Shown: positions 13,131-19,972, counted from the first letter of the stretch. The stretch: 33,773 nt of DNA from Candidatus Saccharimonadales bacterium (GCA_035317825.1 DATHGB010000008.1:1-33773), one strand, 5' to 3'. Program-made: numbers and translations. The notes: generated from the letters alone by a model not told the origin.

Positions 13131-13198
13131 TAGTTTGCAGACTTGTCTTTTTTAGGTTTTCGGACTTCTCTGCCTTTTTTACGGCCACCATCTGGCAT
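13130..13198 (-). CDS. 22-residue basic peptide gene
   Basis: ATG 13198 to TAA 13130-13132 encodes MPDGGRKKGREVRKPKKDK followed by SAN: 22 residues, about 40% Lys/Arg, with no membrane segment. An AGGAG Shine-Dalgarno (CTCCT on the plus strand, 13207-13211) stands at normal spacing, an extended -10 lies at 13237-13245, and the stop abuts a bidirectional terminator. The full set of expression signals argues that it is real despite its size. Function is unknown; an RNA- or ribosome-binding role is only a guess from the charge. Confidence 0.6.
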   Translation of the reverse strand: MPDGGRKKGREVRKPKKDKSAN

Positions 13199-13236
13199 AA
13201 TTTGATCTCCTGTGACTTCTTAGCGCTTGTGTTTCC

Positions 13237-13245
13237 ATTGTAACA
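13237..13245 (-). promoter_or_regulatory. Extended -10 of the 22-residue gene
   Basis: Minus strand TGTTACAAT, with a start of transcription near 13230, giving a 30-nt leader that carries AGGAG. Confidence 0.55.
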
Positions 13246-13278
13246 TTGAAATTGAATAGGAAGTAAATTTGAAGTAAT

Positions 13279-13284
13279 TATAAT
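13279..13284 (+). promoter_or_regulatory. -10 of the orphan lipoprotein gene
   Basis: Consensus TATAAT in an A/T-rich stretch; the -35 is unclear. The leader carries GAAGGAG before ATG 13337. Confidence 0.5.
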
Positions 13285-13336
13285 AATAAACTAAAATTGC
13301 AAGAGGCTACTATCACCGACCCGAAGGAGCCTACTG

Positions 13337-13735
13337 ATGTTCATGACAATGAGTGCTACTGTCGCGATTGCCGGATTCGTTCTAGCAGGAGCGGCTTCGT
13401 GCGAGGGAGACAACACGACCACGCCAAGCCCCGCTGTGACGCAACCTGCGCCAAAGGACGACAAGTCGGCCAATATTGTGGGCACGTTGACCTGCGAAGG
13501 CGAAAACCCAGATCCGCAAAGTGTCACAATAGGAACGTATCCGCATGATGCCGTAACACTGTACAACGACAAAGACCCGATCCGCCTGAAGTTCTCCATT
13601 AAGATGGAGAGCGGAGAGAAGTACAGCGTCCACTACTCCTGTGGCGACTCGGGTACTGCGGCATGTCCATCAGTAGATGGCTCATCACACACATTTCTCC
13701 TTAACGAGAAAGGTGTGTGCGAGGAGGTGAAATAG
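13337..13735 (+). CDS. Orphan lipoprotein
   Basis: 132 residues. A hydrophobic signal with lipobox (MSATVAIAGFVLAGAASC) puts the lipidated Cys at 22, so the protein is anchored outside the membrane. A Thr/Pro/Asp linker follows, then a small domain with four further Cys (LTCEGE, YSCGDSGTAAC, GVCEEVK) that could make two disulfides. No family was recognised. The Shine-Dalgarno AAGGAG is nine bases before ATG 13337; ATG 13343 is a possible alternative start. Codon third positions are richer in G/C than in the flanking genes. It stands alone and ends before a perfect hairpin. Confidence 0.7.
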   Translation: MFMTMSATVAIAGFVLAGAASCEGDNTTTPSPAVTQPAPKDDKSANIVGTLTCEGENPDPQSVTIGTYPHDAVTLYNDKDPIRLKFSIKMESGEKYSVHYSCGDSGTAACPSVDGSSHTFLLNEKGVCEEVK

Positions 13736-13745
13736 TGCCAAAAAT

Positions 13746-13779
13746 GCTGCTACCCTGTGTATTACGACTGGGTAGCAGC
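13746..13779 (+). other. 10-bp perfect hairpin after the lipoprotein gene
   Basis: GCTGCTACCC (13746-13755) pairs with GGGTAGCAGC (13770-13779), loop of 14, with no U-tract on either side. It also lies just after the end of the convergent SIMPL gene and may serve both transcripts. Confidence 0.55.
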
Positions 13780-13790
13780 AAGGCTCATGT

Positions 13791-14555
13791 TTATTTGACG
13801 TAGTATACAACACTTACTTGGTAGGATAGATCGTTCTCGCCGGGCTGTAGCGACAATTTACTTGGCTGGATCGAATCACTAGATACCCCCTCGCGTAGCA
13901 TAGGATATACTCCACCAAAGTTGCCTCCATCATTTACAGACTTAATTTCACCCAGATTAAATCCTAGGTTCTTTGCGGATTGTTCTGCTTTAGACCTTGC
14001 TTCTTTAGTAGCGTCGTCGCGTGCTTTGCCTTCAAGTTCCTTGCGCTTTGCGTCGCTAAACGCTAATTGTGGTGAAATGGCGCCAGTCGGAGAGGTATCT
14101 ACAAGGTAATCCTGTACCTTTTGGGCTAGATCCTTATCATTGACCGTTACCGTTAGACGCAATGTGTAAGTTGGCGTAGAAGAATCCTCTTTGTTATAGA
14201 TAGGATAATCATAGCCGTCAGAGTTAGTTTTGATTTTGTTATCGGCAACACCCAGGTCTTTGAGTTTCTTAACAATTTCTTCACTTTTCTTCGTAAGGTC
14301 GCCAAGAGCAGCTGCTTTATCTGCATTCTGGAAATCATATGACGGCGCGAAGACAAATTCATCCGGTACTGCTGTTACTTTTGCCTCACCTGTCACATCG
14401 ATAGTACGTGATTTGGCGTCAATACGGGGCTCCCATGGCCTCCAAAGAAGCAACATGGCAATAATGATCACGACAAGAAGGCCGATAATCATACGGTAAT
14501 CTAATTTGAGAGTGAGCGCGTCCTTGGACTTTTTAGCAGATACATCTGATTCCAT
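13791..14555 (-). CDS. SIMPL-domain (DUF541) membrane-anchored protein
   Basis: 254 residues. One membrane segment near the N-terminus (MIIGLLVVIIIAMLLLW, about 22-38) is followed by an external SIMPL domain beginning RTIDVTGEAKVTAVPDEF, with LTVTVNDKDLAQKVQDYL in the middle and a Lys/Ala/Glu-rich helix (KARDDATKEARSKAEQSA). SIMPL proteins form large periplasmic or extracellular oligomers; their biochemical role is unsettled. An extended -10 (TGCTACCAT at 14586-14594) and an AAGGAG site place the start at 14555. Confidence 0.88.
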   Translation of the reverse strand: MESDVSAKKSKDALTLKLDYRMIIGLLVVIIIAMLLLWRPWEPRIDAKSRTIDVTGEAKVTAVPDEFVFAPSYDFQNADKAAALGDLTKKSEEIVKKLKDLGVADNKIKTNSDGYDYPIYNKEDSSTPTYTLRLTVTVNDKDLAQKVQDYLVDTSPTGAISPQLAFSDAKRKELEGKARDDATKEARSKAEQSAKNLGFNLGEIKSVNDGGNFGGVYPMLREGVSSDSIQPSKLSLQPGENDLSYQVSVVYYVK

Positions 14556-14585
14556 TGTCGATAACTCCTTATGCTAGTTACGCTT

Positions 14586-14594
14586 ATGGTAGCA
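14586..14594 (-). promoter_or_regulatory. Extended -10 of the SIMPL gene
   Basis: Minus strand TGCTACCAT; the predicted leader is about 24 nt with AAGGAG at 14565-14570. Confidence 0.5.
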
Positions 14595-14628
14595 GATCCA
14601 GGTTTAGTTGTAAAAATCGCATATCCCA

Positions 14629-14659
14629 TTGACGTGTTTATGGTTACGAGCGCTATAAT
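14629..14659 (+). promoter_or_regulatory. Promoter of the structured leader upstream of the 14923 gene
   Basis: TTGACG (14629-14634), 19 bases, TATAAT (14654-14659). The spacing is slightly long. The start of transcription is expected near 14666. Confidence 0.5.
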
Positions 14660-14665
14660 AAAGAA

Positions 14666-14887
14666 GGTCATGTGAGTACTGGTGGAGAACCTTTTTACGT
14701 ACAGGCCTATTTAAACAAATAGTTGATACACACACTGGCTTTAAACAGCAAAGCGTCCCTGTCTAACTACATATTCAATCGCTACTTCAGACCCTAAACA
14801 GACATTAGGCGGTAATGTTCTGCAGTCTCGTAGCTTACTCATAAATCCGCAGCTGACCGATTTTCTTGTTGTCAGTTTTTTTATTTA
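14666..14887 (+). ncRNA. Candidate structured leader or small RNA ending in a terminator-like T-run
   Basis: This stretch holds no recognised gene. A 16-codon frame, GTG 14672 to TAG 14722 (STGGEPFYVQAYLNK), follows an AAGAAGG site and could be a leader peptide. Downstream are hairpins: CTATTT/AAATAG (around 14707-14722), a 9-bp bulged stem CAGA-CATTA/TAATG-T-TCTG (around 14800-14822), and CTGAC/GTCAG with a 13-14 base loop followed by six T (to about 14881). It resembles an attenuated leader of the 14923 gene or a free-standing RNA. No known RNA family was recognised. Confidence 0.35.
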
Positions 14888-14922
14888 TAAAATTCACACA
14901 ATCACCACTTAGGAGTAAGAAT

Positions 14923-15174
14923 ATGACAAAAACTATCACTATTAACAGTCCAGTCGCCGTAACCGCAATGGGCTTTGGCCGCGGAATGCGAGCATACCCT
15001 CGCCGAATTGAGTTTGGAGGCACAACCTACAACTTCATCGACGCAGGATTGCGTATGCTTATAGGAAAAGGGCAAAACCAAGCCCAGATCCTAACGATGA
15101 GCGACGGTGCTCATGATTATCACCTACGAAGCGATAATCACGGGGGTAGCTGGACGCTTCTAACTATCAGTTAG
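14923..15174 (+). CDS. Small uncharacterised protein
   Basis: 83 residues from ATG 14923, chosen because AGGAG stands just upstream; the longer frame from 14866 would cross the T-run. The product begins MTKTITINSPVAVTAMGFG and has a central basic/aromatic part (RRIEFGGTTYNFIDAGLR). There is no signal peptide or membrane segment. IEFGGTTYNFID and a C-terminal HDYHLRSDNHGGSWTLLTIS suggest a small beta-rich domain. No family was recognised. It is preceded by a long structured leader and followed by a good terminator. Confidence 0.65.
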   Translation: MTKTITINSPVAVTAMGFGRGMRAYPRRIEFGGTTYNFIDAGLRMLIGKGQNQAQILTMSDGAHDYHLRSDNHGGSWTLLTIS

Positions 15175-15190
15175 GGGAAAGTGAATGAGC

Positions 15191-15219
15191 AAAAGAGGGT
15201 CTATCTAGGCCCTCTTTTT
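15191..15219 (+). terminator. Intrinsic terminator
   Basis: AAAAGAGGG (15191-15199) pairs with CCCTCTTTT (15210-15218), loop of 10, ending in a run of five T. Confidence 0.9.
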
Positions 15220-15231
15220 GTATGGGGAAAG

Positions 15232-15240
15232 TGCTATAAT
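15232..15240 (+). promoter_or_regulatory. Extended -10 of the GlsB-like gene
   Basis: TGCTATAAT, a consensus extended -10, followed by a leader of about 30 nt with AAAGGAGGGG. Confidence 0.7.
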
Positions 15241-15275
15241 AAAGGTACAATAATAAATCCAAAGGAGGGGTTCAT

Positions 15276-15545
15276 ATGAATATCATTGGATGGATTGTAC
15301 TAGGTGGACTTGCGGGGTGGGTGGCCTCGATGATCATGGGCAATAACGCCCAGCAGGGGCTACTCGGTAATATCATTGTCGGTATTATCGGAGCATTCAT
15401 AGGTGGATTCGTCGTCAGTCTATTTGGCACCGAAGGCGTAACGGGCTTCAATATTTGGAGCTTCGTCGTAGCGGTACTCGGTGCGGTTATTGCACTCTGG
15501 ATCGTTAAAATGGCTCGCGGCGGCAGTAAAACGACAACTGTCTAA
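15276..15545 (+). CDS. GlsB/YeaQ/YmgE-family stress-response membrane protein
   Basis: 89 residues, three glycine-rich membrane helices: IIGWIVLGGLAGWVASMIMG, LLGNIIVGIIGAFIGGFVVS and SFVVAVLGAVIALWIVKMA, ending in a short basic tail. This is the pattern and length of the transglycosylase-associated GlsB/YeaQ/YmgE family, induced by general and acid stress in other bacteria; its biochemical role is not known. A very strong Shine-Dalgarno (AAAGGAGGGG) and consensus promoter suggest high expression. It heads a group with ChaB and an SDR oxidoreductase, both linked to stress elsewhere. Confidence 0.92.
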   Translation: MNIIGWIVLGGLAGWVASMIMGNNAQQGLLGNIIVGIIGAFIGGFVVSLFGTEGVTGFNIWSFVVAVLGAVIALWIVKMARGGSKTTTV

Positions 15546-15560
15546 TACTAACAAAGCGAC

Positions 15561-15599
15561 AACAAGAACTCCGCCCCAATTCGGGGCGGAGTTCTTGTT
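15561..15599 (+). terminator. 17-bp terminator-type hairpin
   Basis: AACAAGAACTCCGCCCC (15561-15577) pairs perfectly with GGGGCGGAGTTCTTGTT (15583-15599), loop AATTC. The U-tract is short (TTGTT). The right arm merges into the next promoter. Confidence 0.8.
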
Positions 15600-15604
15600 A
15601 TAAT
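15596..15604 (+). promoter_or_regulatory. Extended -10 of the ChaB-SDR unit, overlapping the hairpin
   Basis: TGTTATAAT; its first four bases are the end of the terminator stem. The start of transcription is near 15611, with Shine-Dalgarno CGGAGG before ATG 15642. Confidence 0.65.
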
Positions 15605-15641
15605 AGAAGTACAAGTAGAAGACTAAACGGAGGAAATTATC

Positions 15642-15875
15642 ATGCCATTTAACTCTACGAACGACTTGCCTGATTCGGTCAAAAATGTCCTTCCGGATCA
15701 TGCGCAGGACATCTATAAAGAAGCGTTCAATAGCGCTTACGACCAGTATAAAGATCCTGATGAAAGACGCGACGATGCTAGCCGTGAGGAAGTAGCACAC
15801 AGGGTAGCATGGAATGCGGTCAAACAGAAATACGAAAAAGGCGCGGATGATAAGTGGCATGAAAAGGATTCATAG
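15642..15875 (+). CDS. ChaB-family protein
   Basis: 77 residues, matching the ChaB fold along its whole length: [29 protein letters not shown], then [19 protein letters not shown] and a KW near the C-terminus. ChaB was named as a regulator of the ChaA cation antiporter, but the family is widespread beside stress genes and its mechanism is unclear. No chaA is present here. It is co-transcribed with the SDR gene 26 bases downstream. Confidence 0.93.
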   Translation: MPFNSTNDLPDSVKNVLPDHAQDIYKEAFNSAYDQYKDPDERRDDASREEVAHRVAWNAVKQKYEKGADDKWHEKDS

Positions 15876-15901
15876 AGACCACTGAACAAAAGGAGGGATA
15901 T

Positions 15902-16801
15902 ATGGCAAAGTTTAATCAATACACAATGCAAGACCCTGTGACACAGTATTCAAAGATGGATATACCCGAGCAACGACAGATCGAACCAGGTCTTGATGCT
16001 GAACTTATTCCAAAAGCAGATCACGGGGAAGAAACATACGAGGGCAGCGGACGATTAAAAGGCAGAAAAGCGCTGATCACTGGAGCCGATTCGGGTATTG
16101 GTCGCGCCGTAGCAATCGCTTACGCTCGCGAAGGTGCGGACATCGTACTTAATTACTTACCGAGCGAGGAAGCTGATGCCAAAGAAGTCGTTGCTTTGAT
16201 TGAAGCAGCAGGCCAAAAAGCGGTTGCGTGTCCTGGTGATATTAGTAATGAGGATTTTTGTAAACAATTAGTTAAAACTGCAGCAAAAGAACTCGGTTCA
16301 ATTGATATCTTAGTTAATAACGCTGGTAAGCAAATATACGTTGAGTCTCTAGAAGAGTTGACAACCGAGCAGCTACAGCAAACGTACACCGTGAATGTTT
16401 TTGCAATGTTTTGGATCACAAAGGCAGCCATAAAACATATGCCAAGGGGTGCGACGATCATCAACACGACGTCCATTCAGGCATATCAGCCGTCGAAAGG
16501 GTTGCTAGATTATGCCAGTACCAAAGCAGCAATAGCTAACTTTACTCATGGCCTAGGCAAGCAGCTGGCTTCAAGAGGTATTCGCGTAAATGGTGTGGCG
16601 CCAGGGCCAATATGGACTCCGCTTCAACCAAGTTATGGTCAGCCTATGGAAAAACTAACGAAGTTTGGCCAGAGCACTCCCCTCGGACGCGCGGGGCAGC
16701 CGGCTGAGCTAGCACCGACTTATGTCTTTTTGGCTTCGCAGGAATCAAGTTATATCACAGGGGAGATTATTGGAGTGACTGGCGGCAATCATCTGCCATA
16801 A
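15902..16801 (+). CDS. SDR-family oxidoreductase (general-stress / glucose dehydrogenase-like type)
   Basis: A 299-residue classical short-chain dehydrogenase with the N-terminal extension (1-50, with [11 protein letters not shown]) seen in the YghA/YhxC/GSP39-type subgroup. The cofactor motif TGADSGIG is at 60-67, LVNNAG at 137-142, and the catalytic triad is S191 (NTTSIQAY), Y204 and K208 (YASTK). It probably reduces or oxidises small carbonyl compounds with NAD(P); the substrate is not predictable. The start at 15902 has AAGGAGG. It completes a stress-type group with GlsB-like and ChaB proteins. Downstream lies a structured intergenic region. Confidence 0.93.
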   Translation: MAKFNQYTMQDPVTQYSKMDIPEQRQIEPGLDAELIPKADHGEETYEGSGRLKGRKALITGADSGIGRAVAIAYAREGADIVLNYLPSEEADAKEVVALIEAAGQKAVACPGDISNEDFCKQLVKTAAKELGSIDILVNNAGKQIYVESLEELTTEQLQQTYTVNVFAMFWITKAAIKHMPRGATIINTTSIQAYQPSKGLLDYASTKAAIANFTHGLGKQLASRGIRVNGVAPGPIWTPLQPSYGQPMEKLTKFGQSTPLGRAGQPAELAPTYVFLASQESSYITGEIIGVTGGNHLP

Positions 16802-16811
16802 GTAAGAGAAT

Positions 16812-16870
16812 GCACTAGCTTTCGTCCTCAAAGGACTTATTATCGTATTACATAAATACGGAGCTAGTGC
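16812..16870 (-). other. Three-way-junction element between convergent genes
   Basis: Outer stem GCACTAGCT (16812-16820) with AGCTAGTGC (16862-16870). Inside are two hairpins: GTCCT/AGGAC (16824-16828, 16832-16836, loop of 3) and CGTATT/AATACG (16844-16849, 16855-16860, loop of 5). Read on the minus strand, the order of stems and the GAAA between the second hairpin and the outer stem copy a type III hammerhead ribozyme, but the CUGAUGA strand is replaced by AUAAUAA, so activity is not expected. It may be a structured 3' untranslated region or a degenerate ribozyme. Confidence 0.5.
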
Positions 16871-16879
16871 GAGAGGATT

Positions 16880-16935
16880 GATGCGGGAGTGCGCCTCCGG
16901 TCACCGTATGGCAGCCGGGGCGCATCTCCACCACA
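16880..16935 (-). other. Long GC-rich bulged hairpin at the 3' end of the orphan gene
   Basis: TGATG pairs with CATCA, GGAG with CTCC, TGCGCC with GGCGCA and CCGG with CCGG, with single-base bulges and a 14-base loop. It lies directly after the TGA of the minus-strand orphan. No U-tract follows. Confidence 0.5.
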
Positions 16936-17292
16936 TCAGATGGGACTTGGTGTGATCAAGGTGATAGGCGATGATGTCTCCAGGATCTCACCGTCTTTGT
17001 CTAGGATCAACAGAAGCTGCCGATCAGGGTAGAGCTTGATGGTGGACGCCCGAGGGATGTCCTCGCGATTGACGCTCACCCTCTTGAGGGGGAAAGATAT
17101 CCAGAGTAGAGCATTCTGGTCTCCCGAGCTCGATTCCCTCAGCATCTGCTGGGGCATACCTTCTACCCAGAAGACCTCGTAGTCTTCGCCGCGTGCTGAG
17201 AAGGTTAAGACAGGGTTATTCCTGAACTCAGCACGTACGAGAGCTTCTACGAGCTCCGGGAGAGTGTCGCCCAATGCAATAGGGTCACCCAT
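16936..17292 (-). CDS. GC-rich orphan protein
   Basis: 118 residues from ATG 17292, chosen because of a GAGAGGA Shine-Dalgarno; a longer open frame to 17364 would read through the promoter and operator. The product (MGDPIALGDTLPELVEALVR at the start) is soluble, acidic, and contains a likely beta-rich centre (PVLTFSARGEDYEVFWVEG, IKLYPDRQLLLILDKDGEIL). No family was recognised. It ends in TGA, otherwise seen here only on the PBP and a doubtful ORF, and its codons are G/C-rich at third positions, so recent transfer is plausible. It has its own promoter with a double palindrome and is divergent from clpC. Confidence 0.65.
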   Translation of the reverse strand: MGDPIALGDTLPELVEALVRAEFRNNPVLTFSARGEDYEVFWVEGMPQQMLRESSSGDQNALLWISFPLKRVSVNREDIPRASTIKLYPDRQLLLILDKDGEILETSSPITLITPSPI

Positions 17293-17309
17293 GGTAATCC
17301 TCTCGTCTC

Positions 17310-17328
17310 TCACGTGACGATCACGTGA
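17310..17328 (-). promoter_or_regulatory. Double-palindrome operator or leader hairpin
   Basis: TCACGTGA-CGA-TCACGTGA: the same perfect 8-base palindrome twice, three bases apart, just downstream of the predicted start of transcription. As DNA it suits a dimeric repressor. As RNA the two copies fold on each other into an 8-bp hairpin next to the Shine-Dalgarno. Confidence 0.6.
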
Positions 17329-17335
17329 TACTACT

Positions 17336-17364
17336 ATTATGACAATTTGCGGTATGCTCGTCAA
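17336..17364 (-). promoter_or_regulatory. Promoter of the orphan gene
   Basis: Minus strand TTGACG (17364-17359), 17 bases, CATAAT (17341-17336) preceded by TGT. The start of transcription is expected at about 17329. Confidence 0.7.
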
Positions 17365-17385
17365 TTTGAAGAGGCTAAAAATAAA

Positions 17386-17412
17386 TTAGCACTCTCTTGA
17401 CCCGAGTGCTAA
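17386..17412 (+). promoter_or_regulatory. CIRCE operator (HrcA-binding site) upstream of clpC
   Basis: TTAGCACTC-N9-GAGTGCTAA, identical to the CIRCE consensus on both arms. It covers the -35 of the clpC promoter, the position expected for HrcA repression. Heat-shock control by HrcA is established for this element in other bacteria. Confidence 0.95.
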
Positions 17413-17425
17413 TTTTTCATACAAT
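17397..17425 (+). promoter_or_regulatory. clpC promoter P1
   Basis: TTGACC (17397-17402), 17 bases, TACAAT (17420-17425). The start of transcription is near 17432, giving a leader of about 60 nt with AAGGAGG at 17470-17476. Confidence 0.8.
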
Positions 17426-17456
17426 AGATAGAGTAGCACGAGAAAAACGAAAAAGC

Positions 17457-17485
17457 TTGCGCTGACTACAAGGAGGTTAGATAAT
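17457..17485 (+). promoter_or_regulatory. Possible second clpC promoter P2, leaderless
   Basis: TTGCGC (17457-17462), 17 bases, GATAAT (17480-17485), ending 6 nt before ATG 17492, the spacing seen at the leaderless genes of this window. The Shine-Dalgarno of the P1 leader is unusually far (15 nt) from the ATG. Confidence 0.5.
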
Positions 17486-17491
17486 AGAACT

Positions 17492-19972
17492 ATGGCAGAT
17501 GATTTCGCTGAATTTGTTTCACACTTAACGGACAATGCTCGTACTAGTTTGCAGCATGCAGATGCTATTGCACGCGGGTACGGAAGTGCGTATATCGGCA
17601 CTGAACACTTATTACTTGGTGTTCTTGCTCAGGGTTCCTCGGTCGGGGCGAAAGTACTCGCAGATGCAGGTATTACGCTTGATCGTGCCGAACTTGCTCT
17701 TAATTTAACCCCTCGTACTCTTGTTGTTAGCACTGGCGTGAAGGGCCTTTCTGAAACGGCCAAATTAACTCTAAAGATGAGCTGGGAAGTCGCTCAGGAA
17801 TTCCACCAAGAATTTTTAGGCACCGAGCACATTCTATACAGTATTCTTAGTCAGAAAAATGCCCGTGCAACGGTGCTTCTTCGCGATATGAATGTCGATG
17901 TAGCCGAACTGACGAGTGAACTAGAAGAATTCTTTGATCGTCAGCATAACGATTTTCATGATGGATCAGAAACCGGCCAAGATACCAAAACGAAAAAGAA
18001 GTCTGGTCGTGGTGGCGCGCTTGAAACATTCGGCACTGACCTGACTGCCAAAGCCAAAGAAGGTGATCTGGATCCTGTTATTGGTCGTGATGGCGAACAA
18101 GAACGCATGGTGACTATTCTAAGCCGGCGTACCAAAAATAACCCAGTACTCATTGGTGAGCCTGGCGTCGGTAAAACGGCAATCGTCGAAGGGCTTGCTC
18201 AACGTATCGCCCACGAGGATGTTCCCGATCATTTATTAGATAAGCGTGTCATCCAACTTGACCTTGCAGCGATGATTGCTGGTACTAAGTACCGCGGTGA
18301 ATTTGAAGAACGGCTTAAAAAAGTTGTTGATGAACTGAAATCCCAAAAGAACATCATTATATTTATTGATGAGCTCCATCTACTAGTCGGAGCTGGTGCT
18401 GCCGAAGGCGCACTCGATGCTGCCAATATGCTAAAACCTGCCCTAGCGCGCGGCGAACTTCATCTAATTGGGGCAACGACGCTTGACGAATACCGCAAAC
18501 ATATCGAAAAGGACAGTGCATTGGAGCGCCGGTTCCAATCAATTGTCGTACCAGAACCAAATCTAAAAGACACGATAGCTATCATGAAGGGTCTCCGTAG
18601 CTATTATGAAAAGCATCACGGAGTCACGATGAGCGACGAAGTACTCGAGGACGCTGTCTACATGGCTGATCGTTATGTTAGTGAACGGTTCATGCCGGAT
18701 AAAGCAATTGACGTGATTGATGAAGCAGCAGCGTTAGTTCGCGTAAGGTCAGGGCGTAAGCCTAGCAAAGTACGAGACTTTACTAAGCAGCTTAAAAACT
18801 TGAACGAGAAGATGGAAGACGCTGTAATAAATGAAGATTACGAACGCGCGGCTCTGTATAAGACTCGTATTAGTCAGATTAGCGTTAAGCTGGAAGAAAC
18901 AAAAGCCGACTTTGAGAAAAAGACGCCAATCAAGCTAAAGGATGACGATGTTGCACACGCGATTGCAACCATGACGGGTATTCCTGTAAAACGTGTCCAA
19001 AAATCTGAAGCAAAATTACTTCGTAACCTTGAAAAGCATTTAGGCAAATTCATTGTTGGACAAGACGAGGCAGTCGAGAAGGTTTCGCGAGCAATCCGCC
19101 GAAGCCGAAGTGGCGTCGCAAGCACAAAACGCCCAATCGGATCGTTTGTATTTATGGGGCCGACAGGTGTCGGTAAAACAGAGCTTGCTAAAGTACTCGC
19201 CCGTGAAGTATTCGGAAGCGACGATGCGCTAATCAAGATCGATATGAGTGAGTTTGGTGAAAAGCACAATACGAGTCGCTTGCTGGGTGCACCTGCTGGA
19301 TATGTAGGGTATGAAGATGGCGGTCAGCTAACAGATAAGATTCGTCGTCAGCCGTACAGCGTCGTGCTATTTGATGAGATCGAAAAAGCTCATCCGGAAG
19401 TATTCCAGATTCTATTGCAACTTCTTGAAGACGGTAAGCTAACCGATGCAAAGGGCCGAAGTGTTGATTTTGGTAACGCCATAATTATCTTGACCAGCAA
19501 CCTTGGCGCGGATCGTATGATGAAAGAATCTAGCCTTGGATTCCATGCGAAAAATAAATCTGATAGCAAAAAGCTTGATGTCGCGCATGAAGAAAACGCG
19601 GCTGCGGCAAACGAAGCACTCTCACGGATGATGCGTCCCGAGCTAATCAACCGATTTGATTCGGTGGTGACATTTAGGGCGCTTACACGCCGCGAAGTAA
19701 GTAAAATCTTCGATAATCTCATTGATGAACTGCAGCAACGCTTAATTCGTAAAGGAATTCATGTTACGATTAAAGCATCAGCTAAACGTTTGTTGATTGA
19801 TAAGGGTTACAACGAAAAGTTCGGTGCAAGGCCGCTTCGTAGAGCCATTCAAGATGAACTAGAACACCAAATTGCTGACGGAATCTTATCCGGCGAATAT
19901 GAAAAGGGTAGTGTTCTTGAAGTAAGCACAGGAAAGGGCCAAATCGTTATTAATGTCAGACACGAATCATAG
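17492..19972 (+). CDS. clpC: ATP-dependent Clp protease ATPase subunit ClpC
   Basis: A Hsp100 unfoldase that feeds proteins to ClpP. 826 residues: two Clp-N repeats (1-150), a Lys/Gly linker, AAA1 with Walker A GEPGVGKT (222-229) and Walker [10 protein letters not shown], a UVR-containing middle domain ([14 protein letters not shown], about 445-460) that marks ClpC rather than ClpB, AAA2 with GPTGVGKT (about 556-563) and [13 protein letters not shown], and a ClpB-D2 small domain. It is under CIRCE control. The ctsR-mcsA-mcsB genes that precede clpC in Firmicutes are absent, so HrcA is likely its heat-shock regulator. It overlaps the next gene by 20 nt and begins a block ending in radA and a YacL-like gene. 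Confidence 0.97.
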   Translation: MADDFAEFVSHLTDNARTSLQHADAIARGYGSAYIGTEHLLLGVLAQGSSVGAKVLADAGITLDRAELALNLTPRTLVVSTGVKGLSETAKLTLKMSWEVAQEFHQEFLGTEHILYSILSQKNARATVLLRDMNVDVAELTSELEEFFDRQHNDFHDGSETGQDTKTKKKSGRGGALETFGTDLTAKAKEGDLDPVIGRDGEQERMVTILSRRTKNNPVLIGEPGVGKTAIVEGLAQRIAHEDVPDHLLDKRVIQLDLAAMIAGTKYRGEFEERLKKVVDELKSQKNIIIFIDELHLLVGAGAAEGALDAANMLKPALARGELHLIGATTLDEYRKHIEKDSALERRFQSIVVPEPNLKDTIAIMKGLRSYYEKHHGVTMSDEVLEDAVYMADRYVSERFMPDKAIDVIDEAAALVRVRSGRKPSKVRDFTKQLKNLNEKMEDAVINEDYERAALYKTRISQISVKLEETKADFEKKTPIKLKDDDVAHAIATMTGIPVKRVQKSEAKLLRNLEKHLGKFIVGQDEAVEKVSRAIRRSRSGVASTKRPIGSFVFMGPTGVGKTELAKVLAREVFGSDDALIKIDMSEFGEKHNTSRLLGAPAGYVGYEDGGQLTDKIRRQPYSVVLFDEIEKAHPEVFQILLQLLEDGKLTDAKGRSVDFGNAIIILTSNLGADRMMKESSLGFHAKNKSDSKKLDVAHEENAAAANEALSRMMRPELINRFDSVVTFRALTRREVSKIFDNLIDELQQRLIRKGIHVTIKASAKRLLIDKGYNEKFGARPLRRAIQDELEHQIADGILSGEYEKGSVLEVSTGKGQIVINVRHES

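Noticed and set aside
13297-13548. 83-residue ORF over the lipoprotein gene
   Set aside because: A different frame from the clear lipobox-bearing gene; no own ribosome site.
14866-14922. N-terminal extension of the 14923 gene
   Set aside because: It would run through the T-rich terminator-like stretch; ATG 14923 has AGGAG at proper distance.
16812-16870. Active hammerhead ribozyme
   Set aside because: Stem order and GAAA fit, but the invariant C3, G5 and G8 of CUGAUGA are all A, so self-cleavage is not expected; reported only as a hammerhead-like junction.
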